Of a DNA stretch of 64,000 nucleotides, positions 33,546-42,176 are shown one piece after another. The stretch spans positions 124,001 to 188,000 of the forward strand of contig CAKQUG010000002.1 of the NCBI GenBank assembly GCA_934277545.1, written 5' to 3'. Origin of the DNA: an uncultured Alphaproteobacteria bacterium (GTDB lineage Bacteria; Pseudomonadota; Alphaproteobacteria; RF32; CAG-239). The notes beneath the pieces are model-generated. The model was given only the letters and a program-made list of their open reading frames with translations, was not told where the DNA came from and ran no database searches. Position 1 is the stretch's first letter. Every line of letters starts with the position of its first letter. The position numbers and the translations under genes are program-made.

Positions 33546-34634
33546 ATGAAAGTTTTGGTAGGTTTAAGCGGCGGTGTGGATTCTTCGGTTACGGCTTGTT
33601 TGCTCAAACAACAAGGGTATGAAGTGATTGGTGCCACCATGTCTATTTGGGATAAAAACACGCATTTTAGCGGAGACGCCCATGCCGATTCTTGCTTTTC
33701 TCCGCATGAAGAACAAGACATTGAGGCTGCGCGCGCTTTGTGCCAAAAAATTGGTATTCCGTATTATGTTTTAGATTGTTCGGCTCGTTATAAACAGATG
33801 GTGCTGGAAAATTTCAAGCATGAATATAAGGCCGGACGTACGCCTAACCCGTGCGTGATGTGCAATTCATATATCAAATTTAACGCTTTGCCTGAGGAGG
33901 CTGCCGCACAGGGAATTGAGTTTGATAAGTTTGCCACCGGACACTATGCGCAGGTTTGTTTTGATGAAAATCGCAATCGTTATGTGATTAAACGCGGTTT
34001 GGACCACACAAAAGACCAGTCGTATTTTTTGTATCGCTTAAACCAAGAGCAACTGTCTCGGGTTTTAATGCCGCTTGGCGGACTGACTAAAAAGCGTGTG
34101 CGCGAGCTGGCTCAAGAGTTTGGTTTGGATGTTTCGGATAAACCCGATAGTCAGGATTTTTATACCGGCGATATTAACGATATTTTACAAAATGAACCGC
34201 AGGTTGGTAATTTTGTAACCAGCGACGGAAGAGTTTTGGGGCAGCACCAGGGAATTTGGCACTATACGGTTGGTCAGCGCCGCGGTATGGGAATAGCTGC
34301 CGAGCGTCCGCTTTATGTGTTGGGCTTTAATAAGGACAAAAATGAAGTTATTGTCGGTTTTGAAGAAGAGTGCGAGCGTTCCGGCTTAATTGCTTCGGAT
34401 TTATGCGGCGAGGTTGTGAATTTGTCCGCGCCTTTGGAATGTGAAGCCAAAATCCGCTCTTCACAGCAGCCGACGCCGGTTAAAGTTTCGCCTTTGCCGG
34501 ACGGTAAAATAGAGGTTTGTTTTTATTCTAAGCAAAAGGCTATCGCACCGGGGCAGTCTGTCGTGTTTTATCATAAAAACAGCGATACTGATGAAATTCT
34601 GCTTGGCGGCGGCATAATCGATTCTAATATGTAA
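33546..34634 (+). CDS. mnmA: tRNA 2-thiouridylase, MnmA-type variant
   Basis: MnmA makes 2-thiouridine at U34 of tRNAs for Lys, Glu and Gln. The 362-residue protein has the PP-loop LSGGVDSS (7-14), the catalytic Cys103 in RTPNPCVMCN, and KDQSYFLY. The second catalytic cysteine (E. coli Cys199, usually in the motif ICF) is absent: the matching stretch is KPDSQDFYTGD (199-209). Some bacterial paralogues have this form. The extra DSCFSPHEEQDI segment also resembles that branch. ATG 33546, preceded by GAGG at 33534-33537, is preferred over GTG 33531. Ends before tRNA-Ala. Confidence 0.9.
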   Translation: MKVLVGLSGGVDSSVTACLLKQQGYEVIGATMSIWDKNTHFSGDAHADSCFSPHEEQDIEAARALCQKIGIPYYVLDCSARYKQMVLENFKHEYKAGRTPNPCVMCNSYIKFNALPEEAAAQGIEFDKFATGHYAQVCFDENRNRYVIKRGLDHTKDQSYFLYRLNQEQLSRVLMPLGGLTKKRVRELAQEFGLDVSDKPDSQDFYTGDINDILQNEPQVGNFVTSDGRVLGQHQGIWHYTVGQRRGMGIAAERPLYVLGFNKDKNEVIVGFEEECERSGLIASDLCGEVVNLSAPLECEAKIRSSQQPTPVKVSPLPDGKIEVCFYSKQKAIAPGQSVVFYHKNSDTDEILLGGGIIDSNM

Positions 34635-34719
34635 ATATAATAAATCACATACCTCTGTCTGATGTGTTTACATAGAAATGTACGGATAGAAGTTTTACGG
34701 AAAATCTCAATAAAAAGAT

Positions 34720-34742
34720 AACCATGCGTAAAAAGCATGGTT
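34720..34742 (+). terminator. short hairpin downstream of mnmA
   Basis: AACCATGC (34720-34727) / GCATGGTT (34735-34742) with a 7-base loop; followed by only a short T/A stretch, so the terminator role is weak. Confidence 0.35.
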
Positions 34743-34786
34743 TAGTTGCATGGAAAATACGTTTAAAGTTAAGTTTTATACATACA

Positions 34787-34818
34787 AAAAAAGACCTAAG
34801 TATTAACTCAGGTCTTTT
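34787..34818 (-). terminator. terminator of the tRNA-Ala gene
   Basis: AAAAGACCT (34789-34797) / AGGTCTTTT (34810-34818) with a T-run on the minus strand past the tRNA 3' end. Confidence 0.8.
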
Positions 34819-34823
34819 CAAAT

Positions 34824-34899
<76 letters not shown>

Positions 34900-34996
34900 A
34901 ATAAAAGAGAATATCAACAAAACACGTATTCATTAACATATAGTTTGCGCTTTGTCAAATTTATTTTTCAATTTTTTGCAGTGGGGGCAAGATTAT

Positions 34997-35659
34997 TTAT
35001 ATCAGGGTAAAGTTATTGCGTGTCGGTAACGTGGAATTATCATCAAAATCTATGTTCTGCCGATTCTTCTTTATATAGTCGATATAATTATACAAGGTTT
35101 TGCGGTTACAGTTCAAAAGAGCTGCAATTCTGCAAACAGGCACATCATCATTCAGCAGTTCAACAATTTGACTAAGGTGCTTATCTAAGTTTTTCTTTTG
35201 ATTTCTGCTGCCGTTGGGGCGACCCAGCGGACGTCCTTCGTTCCGCACGCGGTTCAGAGCTTCTTTGGTACGCTGAGAAATCAGATTACGTTCAATTTCG
35301 GCTGAAAGTCCAAACGCAAAGGCTAAAACTTTGCTTTGAATATCCGCGCCCAAACGGTAGTTGTCTTTAATGGTCCAAACTTGGGCTTCTTTGTTTAGGC
35401 AATCGTGCAAAATACTCATAACCTGCAGCAGATTACGCCCGAGCCGGGAAAGTTCGGTGGCAACCATAATATCGTCTTTTTTCAGGTTTTGCAGCAACCC
35501 TCCGAGTTTACGCTTTTCTAAAGACTTGGAGGCGCTTATTGTCTCCATAATCCAGCAGTCTACTTTCATTTTTTCACGCTTGCAAAATTGCTCGATTTCA
35601 AATTTTTGATTTTTTGTAGTTTGTTTGTCTGTGCTGACGCGGATATAACCGTATATCAT
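34997..35659 (-). CDS. serine recombinase (resolvase/invertase family)
   Basis: The 220-residue protein has the catalytic N-terminus IYGYIRVSTDKQ with the nucleophile serine of RVST, the Arg motif ELSRLGRN and a helix-turn-helix in the C-terminal part (about 160-205). It lies next to a tRNA gene and opens an accessory patch. It may resolve, invert or integrate DNA. I start it at ATG 35659, with AGGAG upstream, rather than at an in-frame codon 18 bases earlier. Its partner sites are not seen. Confidence 0.85.
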   Translation of the reverse strand: MIYGYIRVSTDKQTTKNQKFEIEQFCKREKMKVDCWIMETISASKSLEKRKLGGLLQNLKKDDIMVATELSRLGRNLLQVMSILHDCLNKEAQVWTIKDNYRLGADIQSKVLAFAFGLSAEIERNLISQRTKEALNRVRNEGRPLGRPNGSRNQKKNLDKHLSQIVELLNDDVPVCRIAALLNCNRKTLYNYIDYIKKNRQNIDFDDNSTLPTRNNFTLI

Positions 35660-35738
35660 TTTTTTCTCCTTTAACATTTTGTTGTGTATAAAGGGTATTA
35701 AAGTATATGCAAAAAAGTTACCAGTCTGAGATTAACAA

Positions 35739-35981
35739 TTAGGAGTGAGCGTTATTGACTGAATTGATAACGTTGCCGATTTCAACGCCTAAATATTCGG
35801 AAATTAGAATAACAGTATAAAGCGTTGGGTGTTGCGAACCGTTTTCTATGTAAAGAATAGAGCTTTTGCTCATTCCGGTATCTTTTGCCAGCTTATACTG
35901 GCTGATACCTTTTTTTATGCGTTCTTCTTTGAGAACGGCAACAATTTTGTTGCTTATATCTTGAGCTTCTCTTTTATTCAT
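35739..35981 (-). CDS. XRE-family HTH regulator (80 aa)
   Basis: This is a Cro/cI-type helix-turn-helix protein: GISQYKLAKDTGMSKSSIL and the rest of the fold through about residue 70. It begins within 85 bases of the divergent prepilin-like gene, and the two share a control region with an inverted repeat at 36016-36035. It is likely to regulate itself and the prepilin gene. Confidence 0.85.
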   Translation of the reverse strand: MNKREAQDISNKIVAVLKEERIKKGISQYKLAKDTGMSKSSILYIENGSQHPTLYTVILISEYLGVEIGNVINSVNNAHS

Positions 35982-36000
35982 GAATCTATATATAAAACAC

Positions 36001-36029
36001 TTGACTTTTTATTAGTAGTTCTGTTTAAT
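36001..36029 (+). promoter_or_regulatory. probable promoter of the prepilin-like gene
   Basis: TTGACT (36001-36006), 17-base spacer, TTTAAT (36024-36029). The -10 lies inside an inverted repeat. Confidence 0.5.
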
Positions 36030-36035
36030 GAACTA
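36016..36035. promoter_or_regulatory. inverted repeat, candidate XRE operator
   Basis: TAGTTC (36016-36021) / GAACTA (36030-36035), 8-base spacer; overlaps the -10. Candidate binding site of the neighbouring XRE protein. Confidence 0.45.
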
Positions 36036-36062
36036 TATTAAATAAACTGAAGAGGAAAAATA

Positions 36063-36704
36063 ATGCTGAAACACAGCCGTGAAATCGGACGCAGTATGAT
36101 AGAAATGTTGGGAGTGCTGGCCATTATTGCCGTATTAAGCGTAGGCGGAATATCCGGTTACTCCAAAGCTATGGAAAAGTTTAAAGTTAACAAAGCTATC
36201 AGTGAATACAGCTATTTAATTTTCGGGCTGCTGCAAAATTTGGATTATATTCAAGGCTTGAATGCAGCTAATGATAACGGAGCGTCAAACGCAGGGATTG
36301 TTGATTTTGTGCAGGCGACAAATTTAGTGCCTGATACCTGGAAAAAGGTGCTGGCACGCCGTATGCTTGACCCCTATGGAAATATCATTCAGTTGTTTTC
36401 ACGTAACAATCGTTTGGTTATAGATTTTTATTTGGGCGGAGCTATGGATGAAAACGGCAATTTAACGGTTAATACGCATTTTTCATATCAGTTATGTCAA
36501 AACTTAATGACTGACCTTGTGCAGCCGCTGCATTATTCGTTATATTATGCTGGGTTTACGCAGAAATGGGCAACAAAATATTACGGCGACCAATTCTGTA
36601 ACAGTGATGTCAGTTGTTTGTCCGGCTTAAATTTAACTGAAATAAATGAACTTTGTCGCTCGTGCACCGAAGGTAAAATGTGCGCTATCGTGCTTGAGTT
36701 TTAG
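36063..36704 (+). CDS. type IV prepilin-like protein (213 aa)
   Basis: The N-terminus GRSMIEMLGVLAIIAVLSVG is a type IV prepilin motif: a short basic leader, Gly before the cleavage site, Glu at +4/5 and a hydrophobic helix. A prepilin peptidase would process it, and it could be a minor pilin or pseudopilin. The C-terminal part has several cysteines (CNSDVSCLSGL and LCRSCTEGKMC), suggesting disulfides. It is divergent from the XRE regulator, and no pilus assembly genes lie beside it. The AGAGG before the ATG is a good ribosome site. Confidence 0.75.
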   Translation: MLKHSREIGRSMIEMLGVLAIIAVLSVGGISGYSKAMEKFKVNKAISEYSYLIFGLLQNLDYIQGLNAANDNGASNAGIVDFVQATNLVPDTWKKVLARRMLDPYGNIIQLFSRNNRLVIDFYLGGAMDENGNLTVNTHFSYQLCQNLMTDLVQPLHYSLYYAGFTQKWATKYYGDQFCNSDVSCLSGLNLTEINELCRSCTEGKMCAIVLEF

Positions 36705-36749
36705 TTTTGGAAACGCTTGCCGACTGACTTTCTGTAAACGGTGTGGCAA

Positions 36750-37015
36750 TTAAAAATTTTCAAAAGCGTTCAGATTTAACAAGAAATCTTTTAATCCGAT
36801 AATGCCTATGCCTTTTCATCATAATAAGGTTTGATATTATCTTTAACAATAACAATTTTCTTAAATGAATCAGCAATTTTTAATAGAGGGCGTTTTTCCT
36901 GTTCTTGTTTTTCATGGGTTGGCATTTGAAGAGCAGACTGAATATAATATTTTTTATTGCCCTTGTTAGCAATAAAATCAACCTCGATTTTTTTCTGAAT
37001 GTATTTTTTCTACAA
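36750..37015 (-). pseudogene. frameshifted remnant of a DUF4143-type AAA ATPase
   Basis: The minus strand encodes KIEVDFIANKGNKKYYIQSA, then KIADSFKKIVIVKDNIKP. This matches the C-terminal part of Bacteroides-type AAA/DUF4143 ATP-binding proteins, which typically end with a YDEKG motif. Here YYDEK is followed after one lost base by a stop, and the other frame continues GIIGLKDFLLN to a stop at 36750. The N-terminal ATPase part is missing. It is a short decayed copy, probably from horizontal transfer, between the prepilin-like gene and xseA. Confidence 0.7.
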
Positions 37016-37067
37016 TAGAAACAATTTTTATAAAATCGTGCAGAAATTATAAAAGGCGGTTGATTAT

Positions 37068-38405
37068 TTGACGGAACACGCTATTATGCCGTTTATGATT
37101 GATATGACACCGGAAATAAAAGAATATACTGTCAGCGAAATTTCTGCCGCTATTAAAAAGCTGGTGGAAAATTCGTTTGCTTTTGTGCGGGTTAAAGGCG
37201 AGATTTTTGGAGCCAAACGAGCGGATTCCGGACATTGGTATTTGTCGCTGAAAGATGAAAACTCGCTGCTTGCCGCCGTTTGCTGGCGTGGTGTGGCAAA
37301 TACTCTGCCGCTTAAAATTGAAGACGGCATAGAAGTGATTGCCAGCGGACGAATCACAACTTTTAACGGGCGTTCGTCCTATCAGCTGGTAATTGAAAAA
37401 CTGGAAATCGCCGGCGAAGGCGCGTTGCTGAAACTTTTGGAAGAACGCAAACAAAAATTTTTGGCCGAGGGTTTGTTTGCTCAAGAGCATAAAAAGGCTA
37501 TTCCATATCTTCCGCAGACTATCGGGGTGATTACCAGTCCGACCGGCGCGGTTATCCGAGATATTATTCATCGGGTGCGCGATAGATTTCCCAGCCGCAT
37601 TATTGTGTGGCCGACGCCGGTGCAAGGCGAGGGAGCTGCCGAAAAAATTGCCGCGGCGATTAAGGGATTTAACGCTTTGCCGTTGGGGGATAAAAATCGT
37701 CCGGACGTATTGATTGTGGCGCGCGGCGGCGGTAGTTTGGAAGATTTGTGGCCGTTTAATGAAGAAGTTGTGGTGCGGGCGGTTTATGATTCGGTTATTC
37801 CGCTGATTTCGGCGGTTGGGCATGAAACCGACACTATGTTAATTGACTATGCGGCGGATTTGCGGGCTCCGACACCAACAGGTGCGGCGGAGTTGGCTGT
37901 TCCGGTCAAAAAAGACATATACAACACATTGCTGACGGCAGATTTACGTATGCAGAATGCGGTTACTCGTTATATGAGTGAATTTAAGCAATACGTTGAA
38001 GCGCTGGGGCGGGGGATTCCGCCGCTGGAGCAGTTGGTGTTAGAAAATCAGCAAAAAATTGATGACCGCAGCGAACGGCTGAAGTTGGCGTTTGCAAATT
38101 TGCTGAAAGATAAAGATAATTTATTAAAATTGACGAATTTGAAACCTTTTTATATTAAGAATCTGTTTGACGCTAAGAAAGAAAGCCTGAAAAATTTGGC
38201 TCTGCGTTTGGATTCCGTTTCGGTAGAATCGGTGCTGAAACGCGGATTTGCTTGGGTTTCGGATGGTCAATTTAAAACGCTGTATTCAACTACCCAGGCT
38301 AAACGCTGTGATGAATTGCACATTCGATTTGTGGACGGAATCGTTAAGGTTAAAATGATGGAGAAACACAATGCCGTGCAAGGCGATTTGTTTGACGATT
38401 TGTAG
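37068..38405 (+). CDS. xseA: exodeoxyribonuclease VII large subunit
   Basis: XseA degrades single-stranded DNA with XseB in repair. The 445-residue protein has the N-terminal OB domain (EISAAIKKLVENSF to about residue 110) and the catalytic core (IGVITSPTGAVIRDI, VARGGGSLEDLWPFN and AVGHETDTMLID). The TTG at 37068 has AAGGCGG 8 bases upstream; ATG 37086 is an alternative start. xseB is not adjacent. The next gene starts 35 bases inside its end. Confidence 0.93.
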   Translation: MTEHAIMPFMIDMTPEIKEYTVSEISAAIKKLVENSFAFVRVKGEIFGAKRADSGHWYLSLKDENSLLAAVCWRGVANTLPLKIEDGIEVIASGRITTFNGRSSYQLVIEKLEIAGEGALLKLLEERKQKFLAEGLFAQEHKKAIPYLPQTIGVITSPTGAVIRDIIHRVRDRFPSRIIVWPTPVQGEGAAEKIAAAIKGFNALPLGDKNRPDVLIVARGGGSLEDLWPFNEEVVVRAVYDSVIPLISAVGHETDTMLIDYAADLRAPTPTGAAELAVPVKKDIYNTLLTADLRMQNAVTRYMSEFKQYVEALGRGIPPLEQLVLENQQKIDDRSERLKLAFANLLKDKDNLLKLTNLKPFYIKNLFDAKKESLKNLALRLDSVSVESVLKRGFAWVSDGQFKTLYSTTQAKRCDELHIRFVDGIVKVKMMEKHNAVQGDLFDDL

Positions 38406-39204
38406 TTTGTTGGCGGCGCTGCCGGCCGAGGCGCTTACTATGTGCGGTGCGGCGCAGCAGGGCGGAATTATTCGTTTACAGGACAATAATTTGGCTAAAG
38501 TTAAGCTAAACGGCAAAACGTATAAAGCCGATAAAAGCGGCGAGCTGGCTATTGCTTTCGCTCGGGACGCCGAATTGTGGCAGCCGTTGAAAATTTTTTA
38601 TAAAGACGGTGCGATGCGGACATATAATCTGCAAATAGCTCAAACTAAATGGGACGTGCAAGAGATAAATGGTTTGCCGAGTTCTAAAGTTGCACCGGCA
38701 AAAACCGATTGGACGGCTATTCAAAAAGAGCAAAAAGACGTTGGCGGTGCGCTGAATGAATTTAGCGATGCCGAAAGCTGGAAAGCCGATATGCTGAAAC
38801 CGGCAGAAGGACGTACCAGCGGTAATTTTGGCGGACAGCGCATTATGAACGGACAAAAGAAAAATCCGCATCAGGGCTGGGATATTGCTGTGCCGGAGGG
38901 AACAGAAATTAAAGCGCCGGCTGACGGAATTGTTACTTTGAGCGACGGACCGTATTTTTATAGCGGCAATGTGGTTGTTTTGGAACACGGACAGAATTTG
39001 AGTACGGTTTATGCGCATTTGCAAAAAACTTTAGTAAAAAAAGGCGATAAGGTGCAAAGAGGGCAGGTTATCGGGCTGGCCGGTAAAACCGGCAGAGCGA
39101 CCGGCTCACATCTGCATTGGGGCGCTTCGCTGAACGGTGCGCGTTTTGACGCTAAAAATCTGTTGAATTTTTATGATAAAAACTGCAAAAAAATAGAGGA
39201 CTGA
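38371..39204 (+). CDS. M23 (LytM) family peptidase
   Basis: It is a cell-wall endopeptidase or regulator. The 277-residue protein has a Sec signal (1-22) and a C-terminal LytM domain (about 140-265). Its zinc ligands are His and Asp of HQGWDIA and HLHWG, so catalysis is plausible. It overlaps the end of xseA by 35 bases and is followed by uppP, one base gap, so the three form an operon. The N-terminal part is Lys/Asp-rich and unassigned. Confidence 0.88.
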   Translation: MPCKAICLTICSLLAALPAEALTMCGAAQQGGIIRLQDNNLAKVKLNGKTYKADKSGELAIAFARDAELWQPLKIFYKDGAMRTYNLQIAQTKWDVQEINGLPSSKVAPAKTDWTAIQKEQKDVGGALNEFSDAESWKADMLKPAEGRTSGNFGGQRIMNGQKKNPHQGWDIAVPEGTEIKAPADGIVTLSDGPYFYSGNVVVLEHGQNLSTVYAHLQKTLVKKGDKVQRGQVIGLAGKTGRATGSHLHWGASLNGARFDAKNLLNFYDKNCKKIED

Positions 39205-39205
39205 T

Positions 39206-40033
39206 ATGACGACTTTTCATTTGACAATGTTGGCTTTATTGCAAGGAATTACCGAATTTTTGCCGGTTAGTTCCTCCGGACATCTGATTTTATTTTCTAA
39301 ATTTACTTCTTTTCCCGACCAAGGGTTGGAGATAGACGTTGCTTTGCATATCGGCTCTATTATTGCCGTGATGATTTATTTTTGGCGCGATATTTGGTAT
39401 ATGGCTGTCGGTGTGGCTAAAAGCAAATTGCTTCCGGATTTTAAAATATATGGCTGCAAGGTGTTTTATTTGGTATTGATTGCCACTATTCCGGCGCTTG
39501 TCTGCGGTTTGGCTCTGAAAATTATAGGTACGGAAGAATTACGCAGTACCAAGTTAATCGGCTGGAATATTTTGCTGTATGGTCTTTTGCTGTGGATTAT
39601 CGACAGAATGTCGCTGACAGCTTTAAAAATCCGTAATCTGGAAGTGAAAGACGCTGTTTTAATCGGTTTGGCGCAATGTTTAGCTTTGCTTCCTGGAACA
39701 AGCCGCTCGGGCATTACCATAACCATGGGGAGATTTTTGGGCTTGGAACGCCGTGAAGCAGCTAAATTTTCAATGTTGCTTTCTATTCCGACGATTGTTG
39801 TCGCCGGTTTGGTTGAAGGTTATGAAATTTGGCAAAGCGGAGATATGGCGCTGATTTTGAGAGCGTTTGACGGTGTACTTTATTCTTTCGGTTTTTCGTT
39901 GATGGCGATTTTTGTTTTGATGCAATGGCTCAAAAAATGGTCGTTTTTCCCGTTTGTGCTGTATCGTGTAGCTCTTGGTACGATGCTTCTCCTGGACGCC
40001 TATGGAATTTATGACATAAAAACATTATTTTAA
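39206..40033 (+). CDS. uppP: undecaprenyl-diphosphatase (UppP/BacA)
   Basis: UppP recycles the lipid carrier of peptidoglycan by dephosphorylating undecaprenyl diphosphate. The 275-residue membrane protein has about eight hydrophobic spans, and the conserved motifs GITEFLPVSSSGH (first active-site loop) and LPGTSRSGITITMG (second). It starts at ATG 39206 just after the M23 gene. Confidence 0.95.
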   Translation: MTTFHLTMLALLQGITEFLPVSSSGHLILFSKFTSFPDQGLEIDVALHIGSIIAVMIYFWRDIWYMAVGVAKSKLLPDFKIYGCKVFYLVLIATIPALVCGLALKIIGTEELRSTKLIGWNILLYGLLLWIIDRMSLTALKIRNLEVKDAVLIGLAQCLALLPGTSRSGITITMGRFLGLERREAAKFSMLLSIPTIVVAGLVEGYEIWQSGDMALILRAFDGVLYSFGFSLMAIFVLMQWLKKWSFFPFVLYRVALGTMLLLDAYGIYDIKTLF

Positions 40034-40075
40034 TCAAGAGCTTATAAAAAAACTTTCAAAAAAATACAGTATGCA

Positions 40076-40104
40076 CTTGCATAGGAAAAAATCGCTCCCT
40101 ATAT
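40076..40104 (+). promoter_or_regulatory. putative heat-shock (RpoH) promoter of dnaK
   Basis: CTTGCA at 40076-40081, 15 bases, then CCCTATAT at 40097-40104, 35 bases before the dnaK ATG. This resembles the alphaproteobacterial sigma32 consensus (CTTG ... CCTAT). Confidence 0.5.
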
Positions 40105-40138
40105 ACATTTTTAGAAATGAAATGGAGGATTTAAAATT

Positions 40139-42055
40139 ATGAGTAATAAAGTTATAGGTATTGACCTCGGTACAACAAACTCTTGCTTTGCCGTTATGGA
40201 AGGTAAAGATGCAAAAGTTTTGGAAAACTCTGAAGGCGCGCGCACAACGCCGTCTATGGTCGCTTTTACGGATACTGAGCGTTTGGTTGGTTATCCGGCA
40301 AAGCGTCAGGCTGTTACCAATCCTGAAAATACCTTGTTTGCTATTAAAAGATTGATTGGCCGTCGTTATGATTCGGCAGAAGTAGAAAAATTCAAAGAAC
40401 ATTGTCCGTTTAAGATTGTTCCGGGCGACAATGGCGATGCTTGGGTAGAAGTTAAAGGGCAAAAATATGCTCCGTCTCAAATTTCGGCTATCGTTTTGCA
40501 AAAAATTAAAGAATATGCCGAGAGTTATTTGGGCGAAAAAGTAGAAAAAGCTGTTATTACAGTTCCGGCTTATTTCAACGACTCACAACGTCAGGCTACT
40601 AAAGACGCCGGTAAAATTGCCGGATTGGAAGTTTTGCGTATCATCAACGAGCCGACTGCTGCTGCTTTGGCTTACGGTATGGATAAAAAGGCTTCCGGTA
40701 CAATCGTTGTATACGACCTTGGCGGCGGTACATTCGATGTTTCCATTTTGGAAATAGGCGATGGTGTGTTTGAAGTTAAAGCTACAAACGGCGATACATT
40801 CTTGGGCGGTGAAGACTTTGACCAACGTATTGTCAACTATTTGGCTGATGAGTTCAAAAAAGAAAACGGCATTGACTTGCGCGGCGACAGACTTGCTTTA
40901 CAACGCTTGAAAGAAGCTGCCGAAAAAGCTAAAATTGAATTGTCTTCTACAACTCAAACCGAAATCAACTTGCCGTTTATTACTGCGGATTCAACAGGTC
41001 CTAAACACTTAAACATCAAATTGACTCGCGCTAAACTGGAATCTTTGGTTGACGATTTGATTGAAAAAACCGCTATTCCTTGCCAAAAGGCTTTAGCCGA
41101 CGCCGGATTGAAAGCCAGCGACATCAGCGAAGTTATTTTGGTTGGTGGTATGACTCGTATGCCGAAAGTTCAAGAAAAAGTTAAAGAAATTTTCGGACGC
41201 GAACCGCATAAAGGCGTAAACCCTGATGAAGTTGTGGCTGTTGGTGCAGCTATTCAAGGCGGCGTGTTGATGGGCGACGTTAAAGACGTATTGCTGTTGG
41301 ATGTTACCCCATTGTCTTTGGGTATTGAAACTTTGGGCGGCGTGTTTACTCGTTTGATTGACCGTAACACCACTATTCCGACCAGAAAGTCGCAGGTATT
41401 CTCTACGGCCGAAGACGGTCAGACCGCTGTAACCATCAGAGTGTTCCAAGGCGAGCGTGAAATTGCCGCACACAACAAATTGCTTGGTCAGTTTGACTTG
41501 GTAGGTATTCCGCCTGCACCGCGTGGTATGCCGCAAATTGAGGTAACTTTTGATATTGACGCCAATGGTATTGTAAACGTATCGGCTAAAGATAAAGCTA
41601 CTAACAAAGAGCAAGCAATTCGTATTCAGGCTTCCGGCGGTTTGAGCGATGCGGAAATTGACAAGATGGTTAAAGACGCAGAAGCCAATGCCGAATCTGA
41701 TAAAAAACAGAAAGAGTTGGTAGACGCTAAAAACCGTGCCGAAGGCTTGGTTCACGAAGTTGAAAAGAACCTCAAAGAATTTGGCGACAAAGTCGCCGAA
41801 GCCGATAAAAACAGCATTACTGCTGCGGTTGAAGCCGTAAAAGCCAGCATGGAAAAAGAAGACCTTGAAGACTTGAAGTCTAAGACCGACGCTCTAATGC
41901 AGGCTTCTATGAAACTTGGCGAAGCTATGTATAAAACACAGCAGGCTCAAGGCGCACAGGGTGCGGCACAGGGTGCTGATACCGGTGCGGCTTCCGGCGA
42001 ACAGCCAAAGAAAGATGACAACGTGGTTGACGCTGATTTTGAAGAAGTTAAATAA
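40139..42055 (+). CDS. dnaK: chaperone DnaK (Hsp70)
   Basis: The 638-residue protein has the Hsp70 signatures GIDLGTTNSC, YDLGGGTFDVSI and ILVGGMTRMPKV, a substrate domain, and an acidic tail. DnaK folds and protects proteins with DnaJ and GrpE. GGAGG precedes the ATG. dnaJ is about 970 bases downstream but an unrelated gene sits between them. A terminator follows the stop. Confidence 0.98.
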   Translation: MSNKVIGIDLGTTNSCFAVMEGKDAKVLENSEGARTTPSMVAFTDTERLVGYPAKRQAVTNPENTLFAIKRLIGRRYDSAEVEKFKEHCPFKIVPGDNGDAWVEVKGQKYAPSQISAIVLQKIKEYAESYLGEKVEKAVITVPAYFNDSQRQATKDAGKIAGLEVLRIINEPTAAALAYGMDKKASGTIVVYDLGGGTFDVSILEIGDGVFEVKATNGDTFLGGEDFDQRIVNYLADEFKKENGIDLRGDRLALQRLKEAAEKAKIELSSTTQTEINLPFITADSTGPKHLNIKLTRAKLESLVDDLIEKTAIPCQKALADAGLKASDISEVILVGGMTRMPKVQEKVKEIFGREPHKGVNPDEVVAVGAAIQGGVLMGDVKDVLLLDVTPLSLGIETLGGVFTRLIDRNTTIPTRKSQVFSTAEDGQTAVTIRVFQGEREIAAHNKLLGQFDLVGIPPAPRGMPQIEVTFDIDANGIVNVSAKDKATNKEQAIRIQASGGLSDAEIDKMVKDAEANAESDKKQKELVDAKNRAEGLVHEVEKNLKEFGDKVAEADKNSITAAVEAVKASMEKEDLEDLKSKTDALMQASMKLGEAMYKTQQAQGAQGAAQGADTGAASGEQPKKDDNVVDADFEEVK

Positions 42056-42071
42056 CGTTGCTTTGTCAAAA

Positions 42072-42108
42072 AAAATATCCGTTTCAGAAATGAAACGGGT
42101 ATTTTTTT
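42072..42108 (+). terminator. rho-independent terminator of dnaK
   Basis: AAAATATCCGTTTCA (42072-42086) / TGAAACGGGTATTTT (42091-42105), one T-G pair, followed by T residues. Confidence 0.85.
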
Positions 42109-42113
42109 GTTTG

Positions 42114-42141
42114 TTGACATTTATCCTGAAAAATATATACT
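42114..42141 (+). promoter_or_regulatory. strong sigma70-type promoter of the orphan 42177 gene
   Basis: TTGACA (42114-42119), 16-base spacer, TATACT (42136-42141), 35 bases before the ATG. Confidence 0.65.
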
Positions 42142-42176
42142 CAAGTTAGATGTTAAATTTTTAATTCTTAATTTTT

